Source of the DNA: an uncultured Clostridia bacterium
Lineage (GTDB): Bacteria > Bacillota > Clostridia > TANB77 > CAG-508
Length of the DNA stretch: 64,000 nt
Direction: 5' to 3'
Assembly: GCA_944391955.1 (NCBI GenBank)
Contig: CALXVG010000002.1
Location: forward strand, 52,921-116,920
Shown here piece by piece: positions 25,740-34,975 of this stretch; the stretch's first letter is position 1; each line of letters starts with the position of its first letter. Made by a program: the position numbers and the translations under genes. The notes under the pieces were generated by a model. The model searched no databases. It had not been told where the DNA came from and saw nothing but the letters and a program-made list of their open reading frames with translations.

Positions 25740-26981
25740 ATGAAAAGCACAAAAGGAATAACTTTAATAGCATTAATAATAACAATAATTGTCATGTTAA
25801 TACTAACAGGTGTAACAATGAATATAGCAGTAAATGGGGGATTATTTAACAACGCACAAAGAGCAGTAGATGATACAAATGCAGAAGTATCAAGTACACA
25901 GGACAGAGTGGATGAATTAAGTGGAGTACTAGATGATGTAGCAAGTCAGCAAGATGAACACAATTGGAATAGAGCAGGAGATAATATAACCTGTAACCAT
26001 TGTGGATTAAGTTTTGTGATAGGAGATTATCTAGGATATACACCAGATGCAACAAGCCAAACAGTAACAATAACATCAGAAGAAGCAGGAGATGAAAATG
26101 ATTATTATTATGATTCTACATCAAACACAAGTGATAAAACAGCAACAGTAACTACAACAGAAATAAAAGAAACAATATCAAATCCACAAGTAGTACAAAC
26201 TGACTTTCCAACAACACAAACATTTACCCAAGAAACCGGACATTATTGGAAAGTATTGGGAATAGAAGATAGCGATGGGAATGGAACAAATGAAACACTA
26301 TTAATAAAAATGGCAAGTCCAACAGAAAATGGATTATACCTTGCTGGACCAAAAGGATATAATAATGGTATAGACATCTTAAATAAAATATGTAAAGAAC
26401 TATATAGTAGTAGTAGATATGGAGAAGCAAGAAGTATAAAGATAGAAGATGTAAATAATTGTTTCCAATATAAACCAACAGGAGGTATGTACTATTATAA
26501 TGGATCATGGATAGAAACTAATGGTTTTAACACACAAATAAAAAACTTACCAACATGGGAAACAATAAAAGCAAATGGGACATATACACCAGATGGAACA
26601 AATACAGAGGAAGCATTAGGTTCATATAAAGTAGATAGATATTATTATTATGTTGGCGGATTATATTATATAAATAACGCAGTAACAGGAGCAAAAACAT
26701 ATATATCTTTAAATGAATTATGTACCATATTTTTAGATATTAATAGTAATAACACATCTTATTGGCTAGCTACTAAAGGTGTAGTGTGCAATACATTTGT
26801 AGGTTTTGGATTAGGAGCTGTTGATTATTACAGTGTATACTCTGTGTTGAGCATGTTGTATTCCTCAGACAGTTCTGGAAGATACGAATATTTAGGAATA
26901 TGCCCAGTAGTTTGCCTAAAAGATGAAATACCACCAAAAATAAATGGACCAGAAATAAGCATTCCAAACTATGAGCTATAG
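25740..26981 (+). CDS. Prepilin-like protein with DUF6273-type domain, copy 2
   Basis: A 413-residue paralog of the gene at 8468. The N-terminal ~75 residues and the CxxC element (NITCNHCG) are almost the same. There is an inserted Thr/Ser-rich stretch near residues 115-155, then the DUF6273-type core and the GICPVVCLKD ending. The region between YWLA and GICPVV differs most from the other copies. Its last 84 coding bases are identical to copy 3. GGAGGAG precedes the ATG. Probably exported and displayed; no pilus assembly ATPase or peptidase gene lies in the window. Confidence 0.7.
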   Translation: MKSTKGITLIALIITIIVMLILTGVTMNIAVNGGLFNNAQRAVDDTNAEVSSTQDRVDELSGVLDDVASQQDEHNWNRAGDNITCNHCGLSFVIGDYLGYTPDATSQTVTITSEEAGDENDYYYDSTSNTSDKTATVTTTEIKETISNPQVVQTDFPTTQTFTQETGHYWKVLGIEDSDGNGTNETLLIKMASPTENGLYLAGPKGYNNGIDILNKICKELYSSSRYGEARSIKIEDVNNCFQYKPTGGMYYYNGSWIETNGFNTQIKNLPTWETIKANGTYTPDGTNTEEALGSYKVDRYYYYVGGLYYINNAVTGAKTYISLNELCTIFLDINSNNTSYWLATKGVVCNTFVGFGLGAVDYYSVYSVLSMLYSSDSSGRYEYLGICPVVCLKDEIPPKINGPEISIPNYEL

Positions 26982-27005
26982 ACACCGGGACGGGGTTTAT
27001 GTCTA
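26898..27005 (+). repeat. 108-bp direct repeat, first copy
   Basis: Identical to 29166-29273. It covers the last 84 coding bases of the DUF6273-type gene and 24 bases beyond. At this copy the stop region forms a hairpin, CTATAGACA (26976-26984) with TGTCTATAG (27000-27008). Confidence 0.8.
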
Positions 27006-27119
27006 TAGGTAATGGAGCAGATTAATAAAGAAAACAGGGAGACAGGTATTAAACCTGTCCCCCTTTGGGAATATTTTGCCAATTTAAATACGTCCCAAGT
27101 TGGGAAGGAAGGAGAAAAA

Positions 27120-27983
27120 ATGAAAAGCACAAAAGGAATAACTTTAATAGCATTAATAATAACAATAATTATTCTATTAATACTAACAGGTGTAACAATG
27201 AATATAGCAGTAAATGGGGGATTATTTAACAATGCACAAAGAGCAGTAGATGATACAAATGCAAAAGTATCAAGTACACAGGACAGAGTAGATGATTTGA
27301 TGGATGAATGGGATACAATAGAAAGTGGAATAAAAGGAGAAACAAGTGAGCCAGACTCAGAGTCACAACCAGAATCTAATATTCCACCAGACTTAACATC
27401 ATCAAACACAACATTTACACAGGACCCGACAGGATGGACCAATGAAAGTGTAAAAGTAATAGCAAGTACAACAATATCAGGATACACTTTGCAAACAAGT
27501 CAAGATGGAACATCTTGGAGTAGTACCAATATACAAACATTTACATCAAATGGAACTATGTATGCAAGACTAGTGAATTCATCAGGTACAGCAGGAGAAT
27601 ATACGACATATGATGTGACCAATATTGATATAACTGCACCAACAAGAGTAGTAAAAGGAATGATGACAATCTCAAGAGATAATAAACAAAACACGGTTAG
27701 ACTTCAATTAAATGCAATAAAAGAAACACAATCTGGTATAGGAAATGTTATTTTCTACTATAAAGCAGAAAGTGATACTTCATATTCAAAAACTACATAT
27801 ACTACCCTGCAAGGACAAACTTCATCAACAGGTCTTTTTATAACACTTGTTGCTACATCAGAAAGTTTTGCAGGTCAGACTATATACGTTTATGCGGAAA
27901 TCTACGATTTAGCAGGAAATATGTCACAATCAGCTTTGGCAACTATTTCTGCTACGGGAAGTAGTACATCATATGGAGATTAA
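27120..27983 (+). CDS. Prepilin-like protein with Ig-like C-terminus
   Basis: A 287-residue protein whose first ~60 codons are nearly identical, in DNA as well as protein, to those of copies 2 and 3. The remainder is unrelated: a Pro/Ser-rich linker and bacterial Ig-like sandwiches (a TxDPTGWTNESVKV segment and a TAPTRV....ETQSGIGNVIFYYK segment). A longer frame opens at 27012, but GGAAGGAGAAAAA precedes the ATG at 27120. It shows that the prepilin-like head is used as a module attached to different surface domains. Confidence 0.7.
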   Translation: MKSTKGITLIALIITIIILLILTGVTMNIAVNGGLFNNAQRAVDDTNAKVSSTQDRVDDLMDEWDTIESGIKGETSEPDSESQPESNIPPDLTSSNTTFTQDPTGWTNESVKVIASTTISGYTLQTSQDGTSWSSTNIQTFTSNGTMYARLVNSSGTAGEYTTYDVTNIDITAPTRVVKGMMTISRDNKQNTVRLQLNAIKETQSGIGNVIFYYKAESDTSYSKTTYTTLQGQTSSTGLFITLVATSESFAGQTIYVYAEIYDLAGNMSQSALATISATGSSTSYGD

Positions 27984-28007
27984 AAACTAATAGAAGGAGG
28001 AGAGAAA

Positions 28008-29249
28008 GTGAAAAACACAAAAGGAATAACATTAATAGCATTAATAATAACAATAATTATTTTATTAATACTAACAGGTGTAACAATGAACATAGCAGTA
28101 AACGGGGGATTATTTAACAATGCACAAAGAGCAGTAGATGATACAAATGCAAAAGTATCAAGTACACAAGACAGAGTAGATGAATTAAGCGGAGTATTAG
28201 ATGATGTAGCAAGCCAGAGAGATGAACACAATTGGTATAGAGCAGGAGATAATTTAACTTGTAGCCATTGTGGATTAAGTTTTGTAATAGGAGATTATCT
28301 AGGATATACACCAGATGCAACAAGCCAAACAGTAACAATAACAGCAGAAGAAGCAGGAACTTCAAATGGTTTAGAAGCAGGAAATCTAACAGATAAAAAA
28401 ATAACAGCAACTGCAACAGAAATAAAAGAAACAATATCAAACCCACAAGTAGTACAAACTAATAGAGAAACAATGCCAACACCACAAACATTTATACAAG
28501 AAACCGGACATTATTGGAAAGTATTGGGAATAGAAGATAGCGATGGGAATGGAACAAATGAAACATTACTAATAAAAATGGCAAGTCCAACAGAAATACC
28601 TTTATACCTAGTTGGAGCAGAAGGAGCAAATAATGGTGTAGATATATTAAATAAAATATGTAAGGAATTATATAGTAGTAGTAGATATGGAGAAGCAAGA
28701 AGTATAAAGATAGAAGATGTAAATAATTGTTTCCAATATAAACCAACAGGAGGAGTGTACTTAGGAAGTGATGAACATCTATATGAAACGAATGGATTTA
28801 ATACACAAATAAAAAACTTACCGACATGGGAAACAATAAAAGCAAATGGCACATATACACCAGATGGAACAAATACAGAAGAAAAATTAGGTTCGTATAA
28901 AGTAGATGGATATTTTTATTATGTAGGTGGACCATATTATATAGAAAATCCAGCAACTGGAGCAAAGACATATATATCTTTAAATGAATTATATACAATT
29001 TTCTTTGACGTTAATAGTGATGATCCACCTTATTGGTTGGCTACTAAAGGTGTAATGTGTAGTGAATATATAGATTTTGGCTTGGGATATGTCGACGCTG
29101 GAAAAGTACAGTCAGGAAGTTTAATTTTTTCAGCAGATGGATATATAAGCTACAAATCTTTAGGCATATGCCCAGTAGTTTGCCTAAAAGATGAAATACC
29201 ACCAAAAATAAATGGACCAGAAATAAGCATTCCAAACTATGAGCTATAG
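28008..29249 (+). CDS. Prepilin-like protein with DUF6273-type domain, copy 3
   Basis: A 413-residue paralog of copy 2, starting with GTG 8 bases after GGAGGAG. Head, CxxC element (NLTCSHCG) and DUF6273 core match copy 2 closely; the region between YWLATKG and GICPVV is divergent. It begins 24 bases after the Ig-like paralog, so copies 2, Ig-like and 3 may be one transcript. The end and downstream 24 bases repeat those of copy 2. Confidence 0.7.
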   Translation: MKNTKGITLIALIITIIILLILTGVTMNIAVNGGLFNNAQRAVDDTNAKVSSTQDRVDELSGVLDDVASQRDEHNWYRAGDNLTCSHCGLSFVIGDYLGYTPDATSQTVTITAEEAGTSNGLEAGNLTDKKITATATEIKETISNPQVVQTNRETMPTPQTFIQETGHYWKVLGIEDSDGNGTNETLLIKMASPTEIPLYLVGAEGANNGVDILNKICKELYSSSRYGEARSIKIEDVNNCFQYKPTGGVYLGSDEHLYETNGFNTQIKNLPTWETIKANGTYTPDGTNTEEKLGSYKVDGYFYYVGGPYYIENPATGAKTYISLNELYTIFFDVNSDDPPYWLATKGVMCSEYIDFGLGYVDAGKVQSGSLIFSADGYISYKSLGICPVVCLKDEIPPKINGPEISIPNYEL

Positions 29250-29273
29250 ACACCGGGACGGGGTTTATGTCTA
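29166..29273 (+). repeat. 108-bp direct repeat, second copy
   Basis: Identical to 26898-27005. The downstream hairpin is reduced here to TAGACA/TGTCTA. Confidence 0.8.
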
Positions 29274-29298
29274 AAAACATTAGCACAGAATTAATGCA

Positions 29299-29338
29299 AA
29301 ATGCAGGAGACAAGTATTAGACTTGCTACCTGCATTTT
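29299..29338 (+). terminator. Terminator after copy 3
   Basis: AAAATGCAGG pairs with CCTGCATTTT; after a symmetric 3-base internal loop CAAGT pairs with ACTTG. Related but partly decayed sequences follow the other prepilin-like genes (about 9680-9715 and 27025-27060). Confidence 0.75.
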
Positions 29339-29470
29339 CTTATTGAAATACATTACTAAAAAATTAGAACAAATTCAAAATTTCTATTGCTAAATATTAC
29401 AAAATAATGTATAATATGGTATATTATGTTACAAGAATATTAAAATAATATTACATTTCCCAAAATCCAC

Positions 29471-29498
29471 TTGACATATAATAAAAATGGATTAAAAT
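29471..29498 (+). promoter_or_regulatory. Promoter of rsmD
   Basis: Consensus TTGACA (29471-29476), 16 bp, TAAAAT (29493-29498). Confidence 0.7.
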
Positions 29499-29528
29499 AA
29501 AGATAGTCAAAATTATATGAGGATATGT

Positions 29529-30086
29529 ATGAGAGTAATTAGTGGAAAAGCAAGGGGAAAAAAGTTAGTTTCTTTAGAAGGACTAAACACAAGACCAACT
29601 CTAGATAGAGTAAAAGAGGCATTGTTTAACATAATACAGTTTGATATAGAAAACAAAGATGTATTAGACTTATTTGCTGGAAGTGGTGCACTAGGAATAG
29701 AAGCATTGAGTAGAGGTGCTAAAACGGCAACATTCTGTGATAATTCCTATGATGCAATGCAAATAATAAAAACTAATATAACCAATACACACAATGAAAA
29801 AAATTCGATAGTAATTAATAAAGATTATAACCTTGCACTAAATTCTTTATCAAAACAAAACAAAAAATTTGATATAATTTTCTTAGATCCGCCATATAAA
29901 ACCGATTTCGGAATAAAGGCTCTAGAAATGATAATCAAACTTAATATATTAGCAGAAGAAGGATTTATTATTTTAGAAACAGATGATGAAAAGAAAGAAC
30001 AAAACATTGTAGAAATCGAAGGACTAAAAGTTTTTGATAAGAGAAAATATGGCAAAATAATGCTCATATTTATTCGAAAGGAGTAA
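29529..30086 (+). CDS. rsmD: 16S rRNA m2G966 methyltransferase RsmD
   Basis: A Rossmann-type SAM methyltransferase of 185 residues that methylates G966 of 16S rRNA. It has RVISGKARGKKL at the start, TRPTLDRVKEALFN, the SAM loop DLFAGSGALGIEALSRGA and the catalytic DPPY motif (FLDPPYKT). An in-frame ATG at 29517 is possible, but GAGGA (29519-29523) supports the ATG at 29529. The next gene starts 4 bases after the stop. Confidence 0.94.
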   Translation: MRVISGKARGKKLVSLEGLNTRPTLDRVKEALFNIIQFDIENKDVLDLFAGSGALGIEALSRGAKTATFCDNSYDAMQIIKTNITNTHNEKNSIVINKDYNLALNSLSKQNKKFDIIFLDPPYKTDFGIKALEMIIKLNILAEEGFIILETDDEKKEQNIVEIEGLKVFDKRKYGKIMLIFIRKE

Positions 30087-30090
30087 GAAG

Positions 30091-30549
30091 ATGGAAATCT
30101 TTACACTATTGGACACATTAGAGGATATATTAGATAAAAGTAAACACATTCCTTTTACTGAAAAAGGAGTTGTTGATAAAGAAGAAATGTTAGAAATAAT
30201 ACAGGAAATAAGATTAAAACTTCCAGATGAATTAAAACAAGCAAAATGGATAAAAGAAGAAAGAGGAAGAATATTACAAGAAGCAGAAAAAGAAGCTGAT
30301 GACATAGTAAGAGAAGCAGAAAATAGAATAATTGCTATGATAGATGAGCATGAAATCACAAGAAAAGCCTATGATCAAAAAGCAGAAATAATAGAAACTG
30401 CAAATGAAATGTCTAGAGAAATAACAAAAGGCACAAAGGACTATGCAGATGGAATATTAGAGAACCTAGAAGTTGCAATAAATAACATAAATGCATCTAT
30501 AGCAGAAGCATTAAAAACTATAGAACAAAACAGAAACGAACTTAAATAA
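30091..30549 (+). CDS. Coiled-coil protein of unknown function
   Basis: A 152-residue, strongly helical, charged protein with a long coiled coil (about residues 60-145) rich in Glu, Lys, Ala and Ile. Similar proteins next to rsmD in Clostridia are often labelled as ATPase-subunit-like because of the coiled coil, with no evidence for that role. No membrane segment. It is 4 bases after rsmD, so the pair is an operon. Confidence 0.6.
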   Translation: MEIFTLLDTLEDILDKSKHIPFTEKGVVDKEEMLEIIQEIRLKLPDELKQAKWIKEERGRILQEAEKEADDIVREAENRIIAMIDEHEITRKAYDQKAEIIETANEMSREITKGTKDYADGILENLEVAINNINASIAEALKTIEQNRNELK

Positions 30550-30559
30550 AATATCTGAA

Positions 30560-30599
30560 AGTCAGAAAAGTTAAAAATATACTGTTCTGGCTTTTTTAA
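30560..30599 (+). terminator. Terminator after the rsmD pair
   Basis: GTCAGAA pairs with TTCTGGC (one wobble), followed by TTTTTT. Confidence 0.65.
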
Positions 30600-30633
30600 G
30601 TAAGAAATATAAATATTACAAGAGGAGAAAAAA

Positions 30634-32904
30634 ATGGGAAGAAGAAAAAGAAAAAAAGCACAACCAAAAAAATCATCATTAGATTTAGAAGTAGCAATAT
30701 TATTTGTAGTTAGTATAGTGTTAGCAATATTAATATATGGAAAACCAGGATATGTAGGTCAAAACATAATTCCACATCTAGAAAATGCAATAGGATGGAT
30801 ACAATATATTATACCACTTGCTATTTTCGCAGCAGCTGTACAAGTAGCATGTGAAGAAGATAAAAGAGTAATAGGAATAAAAATATTACAATATTTAATA
30901 CTTACAATAGCTATAACAATTATAGTAACAGTGTTTAATGGAGAAACAGGAACAATAGGGAAAACAATTACAGACAGCTTAGTTGGACTAGTAGGTAGAG
31001 TAAGTAGTGTTATAATTTCTTTAGGAGTAATAGTGATTCTTTCCATATTTATGTATGGTGTAAAACCAGCTGAGATGGTAAAAGACATTGTTGAAGATAG
31101 AAAAGAACAGAAGAAAGAAAGAAGAGAAAGAATTATTGAAGAAGAAAGAACTTCTAGACCAAATAGAAGAAGTTCAATTGATATTGATATAGGAGAAGAT
31201 GAAGAAGTATTACCAACTAAAATTTCTGGATTAAGGGAAAAATTCAAAGAGAAACAATTAACTAAAAAACAACTAAAAGAAATGGAAAGAAAAGAAGCAG
31301 AAACATTAGATAATCAATTAAACATAAATATGCCAGAAGAAGGAGAATTATTCAAAAAAGCGGAGGAAGAAAAAGAAGATAAAACAAAACAAGTGCTAAC
31401 ATTAGAGCATACATTAACAGTAGAAGACCAAAATTATGAATTCCCACCAATAGAATTTTTAGAAGAAGGTAAAATGACAGCAAAGAATAGTAAAAAAGCT
31501 ATTGCAGATACTGCAAGCAAATTACAAAGAACCTTACATAGTTTCGGTGTATCAGCAAAAGTAGAAAATGTATCAGTTGGACCTACAATTACACGTTATG
31601 AATTAAAACCAGCAGAAGGTGTAAGAGTAAGCAAAATTGCAAATTTAGCAGACGATATTGCATTAAACCTAGCAGCAGAAACAATAAGAATTGAAGCACC
31701 AATACCAGGAAAACAAGCGGTTGGAATAGAAATACCAAATAAAGAAAAAAATACAGTTTCATTAAGAGAAATAATTGAAGACGAAAAATTCCAAACTGCA
31801 AAATCAAAATTAGCTTTTGCAGTAGGAAGAGATGCAGCAGGAGAAACAATAGTTACAGATATAGCTAAAATGCCACACGTTCTTATTGCAGGAAGTACAG
31901 GTTCAGGAAAGAGTGTATGTATAAACACATTAATAACAAGTATTATATACAAAGCAAAACCAAGTGAAGTAAAATTAGTTATGGTAGACCCAAAAGTAGT
32001 TGAATTATCAGTATATAATGGAATTCCACATCTTTTAATACCAGTTGTTACAGACCCAAAAAAAGCAGCAGGTGCATTAGCATGGGCAGTGCAAGAAATG
32101 GTAAATAGATATCATTTATTTGCAGAAAAAAATGTAAGAGACATATCGGGTTATAACGAGGCATTAGAAAAAGAAGGAATAGAAGAAAAGTTGCCACAAA
32201 TAGTAATAATAATCGACGAGCTTGCAGATTTAATGATGGTAGCAGCAAAAGATGTTGAAGATGCTATTTGTAGATTAGCTCAAATGGCTAGAGCTGCAGG
32301 AATGCACTTAGTTATTGCAACACAAAGACCATCTGTTGATGTAATAACAGGCGTTATCAAAGCAAATATAGCAAGTAGAATTGCATTTGCGGTAACATCA
32401 GGCGTAGACTCAAGAACAATTATAGATTCCATAGGAGCAGAAAAGTTATTAGGAAAAGGAGACATGTTATTTTATCCATCAGGAGCTATGAAACCTCAAA
32501 GGGTTCAAGGAGCCTTTATATCAGATGGTGAAGTAGAAAGAATAGTTGAATTTTTGAAAAATAATGGAGGTCCAACATATAGTGAAGATGTTTTAGAAAA
32601 AATTGAAAAAGCAAATTCAACAGATATGGAAATGGATAAAGACAATGATGATGATACAGATGAATTACTAATGGATGCAATTGAAATGTGTATAGATAAT
32701 GGACAAGCTTCAGCATCTGCACTTCAAAGAAGATTTAAAATAGGTTATACAAGAGCAGGAAGAATAATCGACCAAATGGAAGAAAGAGGAATAATCTCAG
32801 GATATGAGGGAAGTAAACCTAGAAAAGTTTTAATAACTAAAGAAAGATGGGAAGAATTAAAAATGGCAAAACCACCACAAGAACAAAACTCAGAAGAATC
32901 ATAA
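30634..32904 (+). CDS. ftsK: FtsK/SpoIIIE-family DNA translocase
   Basis: A 756-residue DNA pump that moves chromosomal DNA through the division or sporulation septum. Four membrane helices fill residues ~18-140. A charged linker leads to the motor (about 270-660) with Walker [14 protein letters not shown] and Walker [12 protein letters not shown], and a C-terminal winged-helix gamma domain ([13 protein letters not shown] through [14 protein letters not shown]) that reads KOPS/SRS sequences. In a spore former with the spoIIIA operon present it may act as SpoIIIE, but sequence alone does not separate the two roles. GAGGAG precedes the ATG. Confidence 0.95.
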   Translation: MGRRKRKKAQPKKSSLDLEVAILFVVSIVLAILIYGKPGYVGQNIIPHLENAIGWIQYIIPLAIFAAAVQVACEEDKRVIGIKILQYLILTIAITIIVTVFNGETGTIGKTITDSLVGLVGRVSSVIISLGVIVILSIFMYGVKPAEMVKDIVEDRKEQKKERRERIIEEERTSRPNRRSSIDIDIGEDEEVLPTKISGLREKFKEKQLTKKQLKEMERKEAETLDNQLNINMPEEGELFKKAEEEKEDKTKQVLTLEHTLTVEDQNYEFPPIEFLEEGKMTAKNSKKAIADTASKLQRTLHSFGVSAKVENVSVGPTITRYELKPAEGVRVSKIANLADDIALNLAAETIRIEAPIPGKQAVGIEIPNKEKNTVSLREIIEDEKFQTAKSKLAFAVGRDAAGETIVTDIAKMPHVLIAGSTGSGKSVCINTLITSIIYKAKPSEVKLVMVDPKVVELSVYNGIPHLLIPVVTDPKKAAGALAWAVQEMVNRYHLFAEKNVRDISGYNEALEKEGIEEKLPQIVIIIDELADLMMVAAKDVEDAICRLAQMARAAGMHLVIATQRPSVDVITGVIKANIASRIAFAVTSGVDSRTIIDSIGAEKLLGKGDMLFYPSGAMKPQRVQGAFISDGEVERIVEFLKNNGGPTYSEDVLEKIEKANSTDMEMDKDNDDDTDELLMDAIEMCIDNGQASASALQRRFKIGYTRAGRIIDQMEERGIISGYEGSKPRKVLITKERWEELKMAKPPQEQNSEES

Positions 32905-32961
32905 TTATTATATGGGCAAGGTGAAATCCTTGCTCAAACCATATAACTAGGAGGGCAAGCT

Positions 32962-34249
32962 ATGAAAAAAAGAATAGCTTTCTTTACATTACGGTTGTAA
33001 AGTAAATCAATATGAAACAAATGCAATGGCACAAAAATTTATTGAAAATGGATACAATATAGTACATGAAAATGAAGAAAGTGATATTTGTGTTATAAAT
33101 ACTTGTACTGTTACAAATATAGCAGACAAAAAATCAAGACAAATAATTAGACATGTTAAAAAGAAAAATCCAAATGCAATAATAGTAGTTACAGGATGTT
33201 ATGCAGAGGTTAATAGAAAAAAATTAGAAGATATACAAGAAATTGACATTATAATAGGAAACAGCGAAAAGAAAGATATTGTTTCTATAGTAGAAAACAA
33301 GATGCTAGTAGATGAAACTAAAACAATAAATGAAGAAAAATATTTTTCTGAATTTGGAATAACAACATATACTGAAAAAACGAGAGCTGTAATTAAAGTA
33401 CAAGATGGATGTAACAATTTTTGTTCATATTGTATTATTCCATATGCAAGAGGCAGAATAAGAAGCAGGAATATTGAAAACGTAAAAAAAGAAATAGAAG
33501 AAGCAGTGAAAAATGGAATTAAAGAGGTTGTAATTACAGGAATTCATATAGCCTCATATGGTAGAGATTTTTCAAATAATATTGGACTAATAGATTTATT
33601 AGAAGAAATAAACAAAATCGAAGGATTGGAAAGAATAAGATTAGGCTCATTAGAACCTAATATAATAAATGAAGAATTTGTTACCAGACTAAAAAAACTA
33701 AATAAAATATGTAATCATTTTCATTTATCTTTACAAAGTGGATGTGATGAAACATTGAAGAGAATGAATCGAAAATATACAACAGAGCAATTTAGAAAAG
33801 TAGTAAAATTATTGAGAGATAATTTTAAGGATGTAGCATTAACAACAGATGTAATTGTAGGCTTCCCTGGGGAAACTGAAACGGAATTTGAAACAACATA
33901 TAAATTTTTAGAAGACATTAAATTTAGCAAAATGCATATATTCAAATATTCTCCAAGACAAGGAACAGTGGCAACAAAAATGCCTAATCAGATAGAAGCA
34001 AATGTTAAAGAACAAAGAAGTAAAAGACTAATCGAGCTTTCAAATAGAGATGAAAAAGAATTTATAGAAGTCAATATTGGAAAAACATTAGAAGTATTAT
34101 TTGAAACAAAAACAAATGATGAATATACAGAAGGACATACTACTAATTACATTGTAGTAAAAGCAAAAGGAACAAATCTAGAAAATACAAAACAATTTGT
34201 AAAAATAGAGAAAACAGAACAGAACATACTAATTGGTAAAATTATGTAA
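32962..34249 (+). CDS. mtaB: tRNA t6A37 methylthiotransferase MtaB, frame broken at a CGG codon
   Basis: MtaB is a radical-SAM enzyme that adds a methylthio group to t6A37 of tRNA. AGGAGG precedes the ATG at 32962, which encodes MKKRIAFFTL. Next comes CGG (32992-32994), and the zero frame stops two codons later at TAA. Skipping C32992 gives the family motif TLGCKVNQYE and an open frame to 34249, 429 residues. Cys12, one of the three ligands of the N-terminal 4Fe-4S cluster, is only made after the shift; the others are in INTCTV and TGCYAE. The radical-SAM motif CNNFCSYC and a C-terminal TRAM-like domain are intact. Starting at the internal ATG 33026 would lose Cys12. Confidence 0.88.
32989..32995 (+). 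other. Candidate +1 recoding site, TTA-C-GGT
   Basis: Zero-frame TTA CGG followed by TTG TAA; skipping C32992 gives TTA GGT TGT (Leu-Gly-Cys). The same hexamer TTACGG occurs at the spoIIIAE site. Confidence 0.5.
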
Positions 34250-34292
34250 CAATCCGGTAATCAAAATGTAACAAAAATGAAATGTAAAATGC

Positions 34293-34321
34293 TTGATTAT
34301 TATAGTAAAATATGCTATAAA
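34293..34321 (+). promoter_or_regulatory. Promoter of the Thr/Gly-rich protein gene
   Basis: TTGATT (34293-34298), 17 bp, TATAAA (34316-34321) preceded by TATGC. The leader that follows can pair GAGAT (34341-34345) with ATCTC. Confidence 0.6.
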
Positions 34322-34406
34322 AATAATATAGTATAAAAGCGAGATGAATACTAAATAGATTAACAAAAGAAATATCTCATGTAAATATAGACAAGGGGGA
34401 AGAATA

Positions 34407-34850
34407 ATGAAGAAAATATCAAAATTTATTCCAATGGACGGAACTGGAGAAGAAAATGCAAGTGGAATGGGAGGATTAAACGGAACAGACCAAAGAACTA
34501 CTGACGAAGGTTCTACAGGAGAAAGTACAGGAACAGGAGAAGGAACAACATGGACAACAGGTACAACTGGAACTACAACAGGAGGAACAGTAGGAGGAAC
34601 TACTGAAGGAGATACAACTTTTAAAGTATGTACAACATCTACAAACTTACCAGCAAAACCAGGAGGATTTTTTTCAAAACTAAAAGCAATATTATTTTAT
34701 GAGATAAAAGTAGAATTAACTCCATATCAACAAAAAGTAGAAGATGAGATAAATGCTTTTTTACATCAAGAAGTAACTTGGCAAGGATTTAAAAACTTTT
34801 TATTCCAAGATATTTCTTTCTCAAAGAAGAACAAAACAAAACAAGGTTAA
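34407..34850 (+). CDS. Thr/Gly-rich low-complexity protein
   Basis: A 147-residue protein. Residues ~12-75 are a low-complexity stretch of Thr, Gly, Glu and Ser; residues ~85-147 are an amphipathic, aromatic segment (FFSKLKAILFYEI through FKNFLFQDISF) of unknown fold. There is no signal peptide, so the low-complexity region may be a cytoplasmic linker. AAGGGGGAAG precedes the ATG. Not recognised. Single-gene unit with its own promoter and terminator. Confidence 0.6.
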   Translation: MKKISKFIPMDGTGEENASGMGGLNGTDQRTTDEGSTGESTGTGEGTTWTTGTTGTTTGGTVGGTTEGDTTFKVCTTSTNLPAKPGGFFSKLKAILFYEIKVELTPYQQKVEDEINAFLHQEVTWQGFKNFLFQDISFSKKNKTKQG

Positions 34851-34867
34851 TAAATATAATAATATAT

Positions 34868-34900
34868 ACACAAAGGTATTATGCCTTTGTGTTTTATTAT
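34868..34900 (+). terminator. Terminator after the Thr/Gly-rich gene
   Basis: ACACAAAGG pairs with CCTTTGTGT, followed by TTTTATT. Confidence 0.75.
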
Positions 34901-34907
34901 TTTAAGA

Positions 34908-34936
34908 TTGAAAAATAACTAATATTATGTTATAAT
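34908..34936 (+). promoter_or_regulatory. Promoter of the transglutaminase-like gene
   Basis: TTGAAA (34908-34913), 17 bp, TATAAT (34931-34936) preceded by TGT. Confidence 0.7.
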
Positions 34937-34975
34937 ATCCATAGTTATGTAAACGAAAAAAGAAGGGAATTTAAA

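Noticed and set aside
25740..29249. Diversity-generating retroelement
   Set aside because: The variable C-terminal region is suggestive, but no reverse transcriptase, template repeat or accessory gene is in the window.
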